Source of the DNA: Platycnemis pennipes
Lineage: Eukaryota > Arthropoda > Insecta > Odonata > Platycnemididae
Length of the DNA stretch: 64,000 bases
Reading direction: 5' to 3'
NCBI GenBank assembly: GCA_933228895.1
Contig: OW121857.1
Span: 5,642,001-5,706,000 of the forward strand
The notes under the pieces are model-generated. The model did not search any database, was not told the DNA's origin, and saw only the letters and a list, made by a program, of their open reading frames with translations. The position numbers were made by a program, and so were the translations under genes. Below, piece by piece: positions 12,078 through 23,430 of the stretch (positions are counted from its first letter, which is position 1; each line of letters starts with the position of its first letter).

Positions 12078-13301
12078 CGTTTATTTAAAAATCAAAGAGA
12101 AGTCTTCTGGAGTGACTATCTACGGAGAAAAAATAAGCATGCTGCGATTCGCCAATGACATAGCACTCATAGCAGAGACAGATAGGGATCTGAACAAGAC
12201 TCTAGTAACCATGGAAAGGACAATGGCCAGATATCAGGTGAAGATAAATAAGAAGAAGACTAAGATATTGGTGTGCAGCAAAAGAGAAGAGGCCAAAACC
12301 AATGTCAAACAAAAAAAACAAAAACTTGAAGCGGTTAAAGAGTTCTGTTACCTAGGAAGCAAATTAACCAACGATGGACGAAGCAAGAAAGAAATGGTGA
12401 GTAATGGGTGCTTTCCAATCATCGACGCAAGTCGACACAAGTCAACTTGTGTCGCGTGTAGTGCTTTCCAATCAGTGTGTGTCGCTGTTGTGTCAAACGC
12501 GAGTCGACACACGGTGACACACCGGTAATGGTGAGTTACTGAAAAAAGAAAGAAGGACGGCGCAAGCTCTAAATCGCAATACGTCTGCAAGAGGCATATT
12601 GAAAATAACCGATAAATCAGAACAAATGTTTAAGTTAAGTATTTTCTTAATTAATCATCCTACAACTCATTTTTTTGTTTATTGGTAACGATCTTGCTAT
12701 AACAAGAAGGAAACATCTGTGGATTCAATTTCCTTCCCACAAAAACGCACCAATCACGAGTCCCCGTGAAAGTCCTTAGCGCATCAGCTTCTGCGCGCTG
12801 AAACTTGCTTTCCATTCGCGAAGACACAAGTCGACTTGAGTTTCCGCGAGTTAACTCAAGACGACGCATGAGTCGCTTGAATGGAAAGCACCCAATATAT
12901 CCCAGGCGAAGAGGGCATTCTATCAAAAGAAGAATCTACTTTCAGCAGGAAATACAAGCGTAGAAGTAAGGAAACAGTTCATCTGAACATACATCTGGAG
13001 CATGTTTCTTTACGGCAGTGAGTCATGGACGATGACAGCAGCGGAGAAGAAAAGGGTGGAAGCATTCGAAATATGGTGCTATCGAAGAATGCTAAAGATT
13101 AAATGGATCGACCAAGTAAGTAACGAGGAAGTGCTAAGAAGAGTAGGAGAAAACAGAAGTCTACTGACAAGTCTAAAAAGAAGAAGGGAAAACTTAATCG
13201 GCCATATTTTGAGACATGATGGCCTGATGAAGATTATCGTCGAGGGAAAAGTGAACGGGAAGATTGGAAAAGGCAGGCCTCGTATGAGATACATGGAATA
13301 G
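12078..13301 (+). pseudogene. LINE-R reverse transcriptase and C-terminal region
   Basis: This is the end of the endonuclease/reverse-transcriptase polyprotein that copies LINE RNA into the genome. The catalytic FADD is FAND here: codons TTC GCC AAT GAC at 12148-12159 replace one metal-binding aspartate, so the copy is inactive regardless of other breaks. A TGA follows the VRKQFI motif near 12984. The transposon at 12406-12893 splits the frame, and taking out the element plus one 3 bp repeat restores it exactly. The C-terminal part has the GSESW, CYRRML and GHILRHDG signatures seen in RTE-like elements such as HmRTE-e01. Assignment to the RTE group is from recognition of these motifs. Confidence 0.8.
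12406..12893. mobile_element. Non-autonomous Harbinger-like transposon inside LINE-R
   Basis: 488 bp with terminal inverted repeats GGGTGCTTTCCAAT (left) and GGGTGCTTTCCATT (right, reverse complement). It is flanked by a 3 bp direct repeat AAT at 12403-12405 and 12894-12896. A second TIR-like GTGCTTTCCAATCA lies at about 12459, and CGACACAAGT-CA-ACTTGTGTCG forms a hairpin near 12429. There is no transposase. A 3 bp target duplication with G-rich termini fits PIF/Harbinger, which is inference. Confidence 0.75.
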
Positions 13302-13797
13302 GTAGCGAAGGATGTAAAAGAGAAGAATTACGTCACAATGAAAAGTTGGTCGATAGAAGAATCGAGTGGAAAGAAGCGTCAAACCAATCCTAGGATTGTT
13401 GACCAATGATGATGATGATGATATTTTTTAAATGGAACGACTTCATATACGCGCACCAAGGTTTCTAGGCATTTGGTCATGACTTTTAAAAAATCGCGAA
13501 CTGCTCTATTGCTATATTGGTTTGTATCTTACAGAAGAATTTCTTCTTATGACTATTCGGTTCAGGTTTGACTTTTCCTCTGTCCTCTCTAGAAAAAAGG
13601 AAGTTGGTGTACCGTCTTTTTTGGAAGTCGTCAGCTGGTCGTTGGTGTCAGTTAATGACGCAATGGTGGCATTTCAGCAGTGATTCATTCACTGGATCGC
13701 TGTCTTGTTATCATCGAGGAGATGTGTCTCTTTCTCGGAAAGGGAGGATTTTCACGAATGCGTATTGTCGGACAGTGGAATGGCGTGTACCCAAGGT

Positions 13798-13814
13798 GGG
13801 GGGGGGGGGGGGGG
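13798..13814 (+). repeat. 17-G homopolymer tract
   Basis: Seventeen consecutive G followed by AGGGAGAAGGGGGGAGGAG. The tract plus the following G runs could form a G-quadruplex. Homopolymer length may be affected by sequencing error. Confidence 0.8.
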
Positions 13815-14001
13815 AGGGAGAAGGGGGGGAGGAGCAAATGTTGGAGACTTCTCCCGGCGGCAGCTCTCGCGCCAGTCTCGTCGTCCCACGTGAAGTCTCT
13901 CCACAGTTTTATGGAAACTTGCTTCCCCAGTGTCGCGCTGCAATTTCTTTTTTTCGCTCGAATGCTCGCGGAGGGGAGTCTTTTTCACTCCGGGCAGGAC
14001 C

Positions 14002-14034
14002 TATATAGACAGGCCAGCCGGCGCCTTCGTCAGT
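14002..14034 (+). promoter_or_regulatory. Candidate TATA-Inr core promoter
   Basis: TATATA starts at 14002, and the arthropod initiator TCAGT sits at 14030-14034. That puts the presumed +1 A at 14032, thirty bases downstream of the TATA box, which is the canonical spacing. The surrounding 500 bp are GC-rich. GGTCGTG at 14067 resembles a DPE but is at about +36, too far downstream for the standard position. No downstream gene is recognised, because MITE-B copy 5 begins ~115 bp later. Confidence 0.4.
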
Positions 14035-14147
14035 GGCCTTTTTGAAAAGCGTGCGTCAGGCGGCTAGGTCGTGGTTCGCCCTTGAGCGGGTGTGGAATCG
14101 CCAGTAGCTTGATGAGGAACTGGGCACAGGACTGGCCGTAGCCTCTG

Positions 14148-14693
14148 AATGAGGTCGTTTACCATATATTTTTTATTGCCGAATGTGATAGATAGTTTGA
14201 AAAATAATAAGACCCGTATTTTTTTCGTTTTTTGGTCCGTCAATTATTTCTCGAGTTATAAGCGGCGAAAAACTGGTGTTTTTAACCCTTCCAGAAAAGT
14301 GGGCGTGGTGCAACCTCGGACGTATTTCGACTTAGCCCTATCACAACTTAGCCCGCGAAGGTACTTTGCCTTATCGCAAAGGGGGGGGGGGACACAGCTG
14401 ACTCCGCCAATAGGAGCAGATGCGACAGCATCTATGCGAGAAGACCTTCCGAGAACCCACCTCCACTCCCTTCCCCTCCCCTAAAACGGTCAAGAACGGG
14501 AGGAAAATAACGTCAATGTTATCACAGCAGCTTTTTCGGTGGGCGTCACCTTTTGCTTATTTTAATTTTTGATTTATGAGTGAATGGTTGTGGTTAGAAG
14601 ATTAATTTTTTCACTAAAATTCTTTTTTCGTTTCCATCTAACAATTTCGTGCACTAAATTGCGATTTCGGTTCCGAGTAAACGCCCCCCCATT
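14148..14693 (-). mobile_element. MITE-B copy 5, full length, inverted
   Basis: Reverse-complement copy from AATGAGGTCGTTTACCATAT to GAGTAAACGCCCCCCCATT. All internal blocks are present. The CCCC stretch between the CAGCTG and GCGATAAGG blocks has grown to a 10-base run (seen as G10 at 14382-14391 on the plus strand). Confidence 0.9.
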
Positions 14694-16181
14694 ACGCTGG
14701 TATTGGCTGCAGATCATTGGCTTTTTAATTGATGAATGTATACGAAATGGGGCTCTGAAGATATCTTAATCGATGGGAATGTAATTAAAATGATGGATGT
14801 TGACTTTAATTTCAATAGAATCAGTGGTAAATACAGAAGGGACATTCCTACGTTAGCAAAAAGAGTTTTTGTTGGGGTTAAGGAAGCATTTTTTAACTTC
14901 AAGATAGGCCCAAGTATGGGTTGGTGCATCTTCTATGGAAGTAATATAAATAATGAGTTGAAATTTTGTTAGGTGTAAAGCTTTTGGTTTATGGCAATAC
15001 TCACGTGCAAGTATGCAATTGCGTCTTCCTTTTGTAAAAGAGTGGTTTAGAACGATTTGCCACCGGAATTTTTTCCTGTTTTGTAAAAAAAGTAAGATGA
15101 TCTATTTTAAGCTTTATTTATGAAAGAAGTAGGATTTCATCAAGCTACAATACAGATCCACAAGCAACTGATGGTCCCAGATTTTCCAATGCACACATTG
15201 GTGATAATATTGGCTCGAATGTCGTGGAAATGTGGACAATATGTCGTTGGAGCGTGCGGTTCAGTGTCGACAAAATGTACTAAGCCTTGTTGACTTTTTT
15301 ATTTTTACCCACTGCTGTTGTTTAAAACATTGAAACAATGAAATATAGCCTCAACGTTGTCTAAAATGCCTATGAATAATATTAATTTGATTAGAGTGCT
15401 CATGAATTGCTTTACGAAGTGATACTGGCGATTTGCAGTGCTGGACAAACTTTGAAGAATTGGTGTCATAATTTTAGCCTTTACAAATAGTGAATGTGGA
15501 TGAGGTCCCATTGGTATTTTTATGTACTATCAAACAAAATATAAAAGGAGTATAATTGAAAATTATAATATGTTATTTAATAATAAACTTATAATATCTT
15601 ATGTTATTGTTACTACTTGGTGGCATGGAAAAACACACTACGCGACCGTAATACTTGCCGTGCTGATCGAACAAAATTGAAAACAATTGCGAAAATTGAT
15701 TTCCAATAGGGAAACTTTTCCCATTAAAGAAATATAGAAAAATATGCATAAAATTAGCTGGACCTTTTTTTATACTCCGCTACGTTTTAAGCAATGGCAA
15801 ATACGATAAGTATACTCTCTTTAAGTGTTCCATATCTATGTACTTTCTAAGGTAATCCCGGGAAACTTAATCCCAGATGATAAATATTCTTACCTACTGG
15901 CTGTTTATTCAAGCAATAATACTAATTTTTTTAAATCGCATTCAGATTATATCTTGCGCTTAAATGATGATCGGGCAGGGAAGAGAAATGGATTTTCCAA
16001 ACGTGACCCTTCAGTTACCACGTGTTGATTTAAAGACGTGCTGTTTAGTGAATATAGTCGCGTCATATATTCCGGTTTGATCGTGAATGAGTATCGGGTG
16101 CCACTCACGGGATAACGTACGGAGTTAGTTCCAAGTTCTCAGCTACATGAGACTTTATAATTGAAACTTGTGTCAGGTGTC
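14694..16181. other. No recognisable feature
   Basis: AT-rich. Open stretches at 14736-14972 (+) and 14714-14929 (-) overlap on opposite strands and neither looks like a known protein. Confidence 0.35.
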
Positions 16182-16184
16182 TTA

Positions 16185-16923
16185 AGGCCGTTGTACACGG
16201 TACAATTTCTTGTTCAAGAAATTAGATCATGATCTTTATTATTGGTTGAAACCGTCCAAGATCCACTCCGTAGCTTTTGCGCATGACATGTGACAGTAGT
16301 GATGCGTTCGTTTAGTATTCGTAAGGTTGGTGTTCTGTTTTCGATCACTTCTCTTCCTATTAGCGTGGCAAAACTTCCATTTTTGCTGTACATATCGTGA
16401 TATCTTTTGTTGCTTCCATATTATGATATTCTTTGTTGATTCCATATTGTGATATTCGTCGGTCGCGTCGGAAGTGTTCTATTTCTCAAAAGATGAGTTG
16501 GACACACTGGGAAACATTAAACCTCAATGAAATTAAGATGGCGTTATTGAACCAAAAATAAATATATACAACGAGCGAAAACATGATTTTTAGACGATAA
16601 ATGATGGGCTAAATGATCCGATGAAAGAGTGCAAGTAACCAATCGTATACTTTCATTTTATTAATGCTAGGATTAATGGTAGCAAATCATTGTAACCCAG
16701 TAACTATGGCAGTATTTTCAAAATACCATCGTCATCGGATATCGCGTTTCAGCTGTTCGGCAGAAAACGATATGTGCGCATATTATTGGCGCACAAATTG
16801 CATGAAAATCTTTGATCGTGTACGACCGTGAACCAACTTCTTGTACAATTTCTTGGTCAAATCTCGCCGTTCAATTTATGGTACAAGATCTTGTACAAGA
16901 AATTGTACCGTGTACAACGGCCT
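16185..16923. mobile_element. Non-autonomous Harbinger-like transposon
   Basis: 739 bp with 29 bp perfect terminal inverted repeats beginning AGGCCGTTGTACACGGTACA and continuing ATTTCTTGT. It is flanked by a TTA direct repeat at 16182-16184 and 16924-16926. A TTA/TAA 3 bp target duplication is characteristic of PIF/Harbinger. The interior carries extra GTACAA/TTGTAC and CAAGAAATT motifs near both ends. No transposase domain is visible, and the minus-strand open stretch at 16239-16445 is basic but unrecognised. Confidence 0.75.
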
Positions 16924-16926
16924 TTA

Positions 16927-18232
16927 TAGTTGAGTTTATAAAGGGTATTTAATGGACTGGCTTTAAAACAGTTTGATGCGATAATATTAGTGTTCACTTT
17001 ACTGGATCCATTTTACAAACCTTGTGCTGTATTAAACATTTTTATGTTGAAAACGTGTTTGAGTCAATGCAAAATATCCTCAGCAAGTGTTGGACCCAAG
17101 ATCAGCCTGATGTATTTGGCGGCATGCTCCTTGCAACTAATCTGTCTTTGTAATTTGTCTTAACACAGTATTTCAATGTGAATTAAACTATTAGTTAGAT
17201 ACCATTGTTCGTGTCTTTGTCAGCATAGGCTAATGCATCATTTATTTTGTAATATGTGTCTTCTCTATGTCAGGAAGTAAAAACTCTTGTGTTGTGGTCT
17301 CTGAGTAGCTCTAAAAAGTTTATGATGATGGTCCGAAAAAAGAACTCTTCGTTGCCATGGTGGCCCTTTAAAGGTACACGTGATTCAGAGTTATGGGGAT
17401 TTTATTTTGTTTTTAACGAGCTGAGCCGCGTAAAAAAACCCATTAATTTTTTAAGCATGAAACCATGGCCGGCGTTTTGAATCCAAAGAGGAACCGATAC
17501 ATTAGCATTCCATCGTTCATTTGTTTGTCGCGTAAATTACGTCAGGAGAAACCGAACGTGAAACAAATGGAAATTAATTTTTTTAACGCGTCGAAAAAAT
17601 ATGACGTATCCGCAGCAATAGCAGCGCGGTGAGTCGGTTGAATGCCCGAACTAAGATTTCGATTTACCTCTTTCGACGGCGACGTTTTATTTCCTTGTTT
17701 TTGCGCTCCCGAAATGACCATTCATGAGGCCTGAAGCACGGATTTATTTGACAGCCCCTTTGAGTGTTCGTGGGGTTCGCCGCGGGAATCCTGCGGCCAC
17801 CAATGAAAAAGAAGCAAGAAAATGGCGGATTATATTAGATTGGCAAAGCGTTCTTATTCTCTTTTTTTATTTAAGAGTATCTCGAGATTACGAGGTTTCC
17901 TTGCAGTAGCTGTTTACAAACATAATGCCTGAGGAAAGGAGTTCTTCCTCCGATGTGACAGAGCTCTTGTCCTGCCCTCTTGAAATGTGCTTTTATGTTT
18001 CAGCTTCATTTCGCCCTGGAGATGTGCGGTCGTAAAAGGTGTACGCGCCGCCGATGGTATTGAGATACTTACCGGGTCTTTTTTGAGATTAGAGGCGTAA
18101 CTTATTTACCTAATATGTTGGTGACACGTTTGTGCTCGGAGTGACTTCCTGTAATTTAGCAAAAGCTGAGATTGTCAGAAGTCACTATTCCGGCGATCAA
18201 ACGTTTCTTACAGATTTAGCTATCACCTGTAT
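16927..18232. other. No recognisable feature
   Basis: AT-rich, with a slightly GC-richer stretch around 17500-18100. Short ORFs at 17256-17480 and 17724-17909 show no known domain. Confidence 0.35.
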
Positions 18233-18972
18233 CGAGTTATTTTGACACATGATCTTTCCTGGGGTAAACACATATGTGAAATAAGGTGTCAAGCGAATCG
18301 TAAAATGGGATTCGTCAAAAGAGTACTGGGTATATGTGACGATCATGTACGAGAAATCAGCTACTTTTCCCTTGTAAGACCTCATTTGGATTATGCTGCC
18401 AGTGTATTGGATCCCTACGAAATCGGTCTAAATAACGAACTTGAACGTGTGCAGCGAAGATCGGCAAGGTTTGTAAAGGGCCGGTATGATAACTATATTA
18501 CTATAACCAGTCTATTACATGAATTAAAATGGTAATCATTGTCAGATCGCAGGTTGAAATTTAGACTTAACCTCTTAAATAAATTCCAAGACCATATTTT
18601 CAGTGGTAATGTTAAAGATATTTTGCGGACCCCAACTTAGTATGGTAGACTGGACCATAATCACAAAATTAGAGAAATAGATTGCCGAACTGACAGATTC
18701 AAAATGTCATTTTTTCCTCATACTATTAGGGATATGAATAACGGTAAATGTATCCAGTACGAGTGTAGCAATGGATAACATTGGTAGCTGCGTGTTGGTA
18801 TAAGGACTTAAAGCTAACCCAACTATCAGCATGTTTTTGCATGTATGCTTTGCTGTTTTAATTTTTGATTACAAATTTTATGCATGATATGTGGTGCATG
18901 TTTGGTGAGAGTTCACCCCCTTCCACACAGTGGTGCCACGGTGGCTTGCAGGGTATTATGTAGATGTAGATA
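18233..18972 (+). mobile_element. LINE-A1 copy, 5'-truncated
   Basis: It starts in the DLSWGKHI segment, then reads ANRKMGFVKRVLGICDDHVR, RPHLDYAASVLDPYE, ERVQRRSARFVKGRY and ELKW. A TAA stop falls directly after ELKW at about 18534, where other copies have WESL. The 3' UTR ends in CCCCTTCCACACAGTGG...GGTGGCTTGCAGGG and a GTAGATGTAGATA tail. Confidence 0.85.
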
Positions 18973-20465
18973 TATGCAGTTCATGGTTTTGTTCATTTAT
19001 CGTGACTCGTACGCTGGAAAGTCGATTAACGCATCTAATCGACTCCCATCCGACTTCTATTGGGTCTGAGACGCTGACACTAATCACAAAGTTCTTTGGC
19101 GAATCTTGTTGGACGTTTTATTCTGTACTAAAGCTATTTATGGTGCATTAAAATTATATTTTCTCAGAGAAAGCCTACCCTTGGATTGCTTCAAAATTGA
19201 AGCTTACTCTTAGGGCTGCATCGTATCCATTTTTCTCAAATAATTGTTGCTTGGCCTTTCTCTCCCTCTGCTAGACTACTAATTATATTGTCTACCTTCT
19301 CCAATGCTACTATTAGCTACTAATCTCCTATTACTACTACCAATTTCCCTGTCTACCGTTTCAGTTTTCTTCTCCTCCATGGGGAAGTAGAAAGTGCCAG
19401 AAAATTGTCAGAAAAAGTCCGCGTTTGTATTTAGTCACTTTTTCAATTGATTTCATCATGCCTGTGACTTCAATTTTGTTATCTATTGCAATTTCGAGAC
19501 ATTCCTTTTATTTTGTGCGCATGAGGGGCACCGAATTTTCACTGAGACACTTTTTAATCACTTGTCCACGGAAATGTTTTGTTCTGCTGCTTACCGTAAG
19601 TCACTGCGAGGAATAGACCTCATCATTATGCACCTTAACTCTGAGTATATTACATTCTTTTCAGCATTTTTTCTTTAAAAACTCCTTCAATGGCTACGAA
19701 ATAATCCGTTCTGAATAAATTCTTTACCTGAAACTTAAACAGGCGGAATAATTTCCTCACTAGGCTGCTGAATCTGTGATGAATATTCGTTGCTAATCAT
19801 ATAACCAGTCGCCCATTTGCTGAGTAGTTTTTAATGGTTTCATTAGCATAAAATGCTTGTCTACACGATTGAGATTTATTACCATCGTATAATAAAAAAA
19901 TTTCACCGTTCCCTAACACAGTGTTTCTCAACCTGAGAAACAGTTTTTTTTAATGCTAAAAGCTCCTGAGATGATTTCGAGGCGGTTGAATACGATCCCC
20001 AACCTTAACATTGGCGAAGATTTCGTAAGCACAAGACTCCGCAACGCAAATATTTGCCGACATACGTCCGGAACACCGAAAAAAGCCGAATCTCGAATAT
20101 ATGCCTCGGTGTCTTATTTTGAGGACGGAGAGCGGGAAGAAAAACTGAAAGTTAAGAAATACCTGCCTTAAGGTATTCAGCATTTGCGTTATCCTGAATT
20201 AATATACGTTTGGCTTTAGAAAACCTTGTCCTAATTTTATTGTCTTTTGATTTGGTGATGAAAGGTTTCGATCCCCAATCATGATGTTGTGGATCTCTTG
20301 ACCGAAGGAAATTACTCGAAGAGCTGATGTGGCCTTTTTTAATTCATATGACTCTATGAAATAAATAAAGTAGCATATAGGTAAAGCATTTTTGTTTGCA
20401 AGTGTTTGAATTAGTATTATTTTAGGCTGTGTATTTTATTACTCATTGAATAATCAGTTACTCCT
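18973..20465. other. No recognisable feature
   Basis: AT-rich with a pyrimidine-biased stretch at about 19230-19380. A small hairpin, TGTTTCTCA-ACC-TGAGAAACA, lies at 19922-19942. No gene seen. Confidence 0.35.
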
Positions 20466-21070
20466 CATCAGTCTATAATCCTTACATTGGTTTGACGCAG
20501 CTTTCCACTTGAATTTCCTATCAGCTATCCTTTTCATGTCCACATTAGGTATTCTTAGAAATGTTCGAATAGCTTTGGCCAATCAAGTCGTTCCGCCTCC
20601 TTTTTAACACTCTTAGAACTTCCTATTTCTCATACTCTCCTCAGTTCTTTTTCATTAGTCACATTTAATTTGATCTTCATTATTCCTCAATTCCACCACA
20701 TTTCTTATGTTTCCAGTCTTGACTTCTCTGCTGCTGTTATCTTTCTTGCCTCACTACCATAAAGTATCAAGTTCCTTATCACGTATATTCCGATGAATAG
20801 TGTGTTTAATTCCACGCTTTTATTTCGAGCTTTGAATACATTTTTCCTTCGGTAGAACCCCCTCTTTGCCTGGTCTATTCCTCTATTTCTTTCTTGCTTT
20901 GTCTATCGCTGCGTACTCGGCTTTCTAGTTAGTAATATTCTTTCACCTCTACTAGATTTTGTTTTCTGAGTTTAGCATTGGTGTTGGCCTCTTGACTTCT
21001 ACTGCATACCATTAGCTTAGTTTTCATTTTATATATTATGTATTTAGGTAATACCTTATAATCTTTTAAT
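20466..21070 (-). mobile_element. LINE-R remnant, strongly degenerate
   Basis: The reverse complement gives broken pieces of the LINE-R product in order: an MVCSRSQEANTN-like piece, VEVKEYYYLES, SKKEI, and the region matching YGSEAWTLT and LIGQ. Orientation is antisense, with the 3' end at the left (TTGGTTTGACGCAG, the same 3' motif as other LINE-R copies). Many stops and frameshifts indicate an old insertion. Confidence 0.65.
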
Positions 21071-21736
21071 CTTTTCTAGTTTTGCATACCCCAGTTTAAA
21101 AAAATCGCCATGTTTCTAGATTCTAGCCTTCTTTATCTTTTACATCCCTGATTTGACCAATCCGTCTTCAGTGAATCACAATATCCTAATTTTTCCCAGG
21201 TCATATGCGCTCCCGGTGTCTTCTCTTTGAATTCGTTGATGGCTTTCAGGATCCTTCCTCTTCACGGAGGAAAAATGGTGACCGGCGAAGTGACTTGCGA
21301 TATCTCGGGAATGTCGGCCTGAGCGAAGAAATTGGCCTCCTCCTTTCAACTGTCTGGCGATGGTGTGGCCATTTTTTTGCCATACTTATGCATCAAATTG
21401 TATGTATCGAGACATCAATGAGCATACCAAAGCTTTTAATGGCCACGATGGATTCAGCATCAATATATTGTCCTTTAAGAGTACTATTAGGGCGTTTCTG
21501 CGTGAATAAACGCACTATTAGAAGTAAATAAAATCGATCCCCCCCCTTCTCTGGCTCCGTGGAAGAATGAAGAATTCCTGTTAATAAGAAGCAACCTTGT
21601 TAGGCTTTATTACCTTTTTGTATATAAAGTAGAATATACGTATGTCTGGATGTTAATATGTTCGCCCAAAACTCGAGAACCAAGTGTAGCACAACTTTGA
21701 AACTTCGAGGTTTAGTAAATGTCATTCTTGGACAGA
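21071..21736. other. No recognisable feature
   Basis: Unassigned sequence between LINE-R debris and the mariner element. The ORF at 21205-21531 has no recognisable domain. Confidence 0.35.
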
Positions 21737-21738
21737 TA

Positions 21739-22726
21739 CGAGGATCATCCAGAAAATAAGTTCCGTTTTGGTTTATAGGTTTATATGGTTTTTGTTTATT
21801 AAATTCTGGCAAAGTTGTATGAAGGATGGGGATCTTCTGAATAGAATGAGAGGTGAAGGGCCGCAGTAGCCTTGAAAACACGTTCACAGCAAGTCGTTGA
21901 AATGGTGCCCTCGACGTCGCGTCCCGCCACCTCTGTGCCTGTTCCGTTTCGAGTCATTGTCCGCGGTGTGATTCAATTTCTTCATGCCCGTGGTTTAAAA
22001 TCGGTTGAAATTCATCAACAGATTGTTTCTGTGTATGGAGAGGGTGTAATGAGTGAGGAGATGGGTTCGTGAATTTAAGGCGGGAAGACATTCACTTGAG
22101 GACAAGAGTGGAAGAGGCAGACCCTCAATTGTCACGGACGGACTTGTGGCAATAGTCGACAATGCTGTTCACGAAGATCGCCGTTCCACCGTGGATGACT
22201 CCACGAGTGATTTTTTGCCTCAAGGAGAAACAATTAACGCCTCCCGGTATTGCGAGACCCTGAAGCACCTTCGTCGGGCCATCCAGAACAAGAGAAGAGG
22301 AATGTTGACCTCTGGTGTGTGCCTTCTCCACGACAATGCACGGCCTCACGTCGCTCGTTCCACTACGGAACTTTTGGATCATTTCAATGGGGATGTTCTG
22401 ACCCATCCACCTTACAGTCCTGACTTGGCCCCTTCGGACTTTCATCCGTTCACCAAAATGAAGGAGGGATTAGCCGGAGAACGTTTCACAAGTGACGAGG
22501 AAGTAAAAGAAACTGTCGCCGAATGGACCAAGGAGGTGGCGGGAAGCTTCTACGAGGAGGGGATTTCAAAGCTCATTTGTCGGTATACGAAGTGAATTGA
22601 GGTTTCCGGAGATTATGTCTAAAAATAATACATATTATCAAGAACGTTTTCTGTAAGTTTAAATTTTTTTCAATAAAAACTCGATTAATAAGAAAAAAAC
22701 GGAACTTATTTTCTGGATGACCCTCG
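21739..22726 (+). mobile_element. Mariner transposon, internally deleted
   Basis: 988 bp bounded by inverted repeats that agree at 30 of 31 bases (left CGAGGATCATCCAGAAAATA; right, reverse complement, CGAGGGTCATCCAGAAAATA). It is flanked by TA at 21737-21738 and 22727-22728, the mariner target duplication. Full-length mariners are about 1.25-1.35 kb, so ~300 bp are missing. The near-identical ends suggest it is not very old, and it may be mobilisable in trans. Confidence 0.93.
21872..22595 (+). pseudogene. Mariner transposase, core-deleted
   Basis: Mariner transposases are ~345 aa cut-and-paste enzymes with an N-terminal helix-turn-helix DNA-binding region and a DD34D catalytic domain. The N-terminal HTH (RGVIQFLHARGLKSVEIHQQ and WVREFKAGRHSLEDKSGRGR) is split by a frameshift near 22055-22070. 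At about 22205 the sequence jumps from the DNA-binding region straight to FLPQGETINASRYCETLKHL, so the segment with the first catalytic aspartate (GDETW in the family) is absent. The second and third aspartates remain, in LHDNARPHVA and YSPDLAPSDFH, with 34 residues between them. The stop at 22593-22595 follows a plausible C-terminus. Inactive by deletion and frameshift. Confidence 0.92.
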
Positions 22727-22728
22727 TA

Positions 22729-23170
22729 ATAGGATACTTTTCTTGTAACTACTGGTCCTCAATTTGACCCCATTTGAGTTTAAATAGTCCATATAAGAAA
22801 TGAATTCAAAGGGCTTTCTTACAGCTTACAGGGATTATTTCATTTGAAAATTTTAACTAAAAATACCTATTGCACAAACTTAAGCCGAAAGATAATAAAA
22901 ATTTTTATTACTATCGCCGAGTTCTGATTTCGGATCCAAATCACTAGTTTTAAATGCATGCTGAGGAGGTGCAAATCCTTTATTATACATTATAATTTGT
23001 GTCGGGGACGCTGAAATGACTCTGTGACGTCAAAATCGAGATCGACCCCTGAAGTAACTCACTTTGTTAGTTTACTAAAGGTATATTTATAATTACTATT
23101 ATAAGTTTACCATTCTGAGTCCCGTGTTTACTCGTGCGCTACGAAATCTTTGTAAGTGTCAAGTTGTTAT
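22729..23170. other. No recognisable feature
   Basis: AT-rich spacer between mariner and the hAT MITE. Confidence 0.4.
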
Positions 23171-23178
23171 ATTTGGAG

Positions 23179-23430
23179 CAGCGGCGTCGGAAGTGGGGAG
23201 GCAGGGGGGGCATTCGGACCTCCCCCCCCCCAGAATTTGCCCCGGGCCCTTGAGAAATGAGTTTTCATTATTACAAATTAAATTTCACTTGTTTCCAGCT
23301 TGTCTTTTCCCTTCTGACGTATATTCTAACACCTTCAGCTTCACTTTTAGCGGAATTCTAGTCTCTAACACCTCCTATCCGCCCTTTTCAAGGTTGGCCC
23401 CTCCGGGCGAAAATAGTTCCGACGCCCCTG
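23179..23430. mobile_element. hAT-type MITE
   Basis: 252 bp with terminal inverted repeats CAGCGGCGTCGGAA and CAGGGGCGTCGGAA (13 of 14 agree). It is flanked by a perfect 8 bp duplication ATTTGGAG at 23171-23178 and 23431-23438. An 8 bp duplication and a CAG-starting TIR are hAT hallmarks. It carries a G7 tract near the left end and C9 shortly after. It is non-coding. Confidence 0.88.

Larger units (their letters stand above)
12078..13424 (+). mobile_element. LINE-R, RTE-like non-LTR retrotransposon 3' half, interrupted
   Basis: 5'-truncated LINE running from the reverse-transcriptase palm to the 3' end, with a (GAT)n tail at about 13407-13423. Two coding parts flank a 488 bp DNA transposon. 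Part one (12078-12405) carries GEKISMLRFANDIALIAETD and VKEFCYLGSKLTNDG. Part two (12897-13301) carries AKRAFYQKKNLLSAGNTSVE, YGSESWTMTAAEKKR, FEIWCYRRMLKIKWIDQVSN and LIGHILRHDGLM. The same 3' end recurs on the minus strand near 20466, 30007, 45791 and 52395. Confidence 0.85.
13425..14147 (+). other. GC-rich block with promoter-like features
   Basis: From about 13580 the sequence is GC-rich, with a 17-G tract and a candidate core promoter at 14002-14034. Overlapping ORFs exist in several frames (for example 13568-14008) but show no known domain, and the glycine and proline runs come from the G tract. It could be a host promoter and 5' exon. Confidence 0.35.

Noticed and set aside
13752..13988. 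Proline-rich minus-strand ORF
   Set aside because: The proline run is a translation of the 17-G tract; no domain outside it.
22125..22445. 106-codon minus-strand ORF
   Set aside because: Antisense shadow of the mariner transposase.
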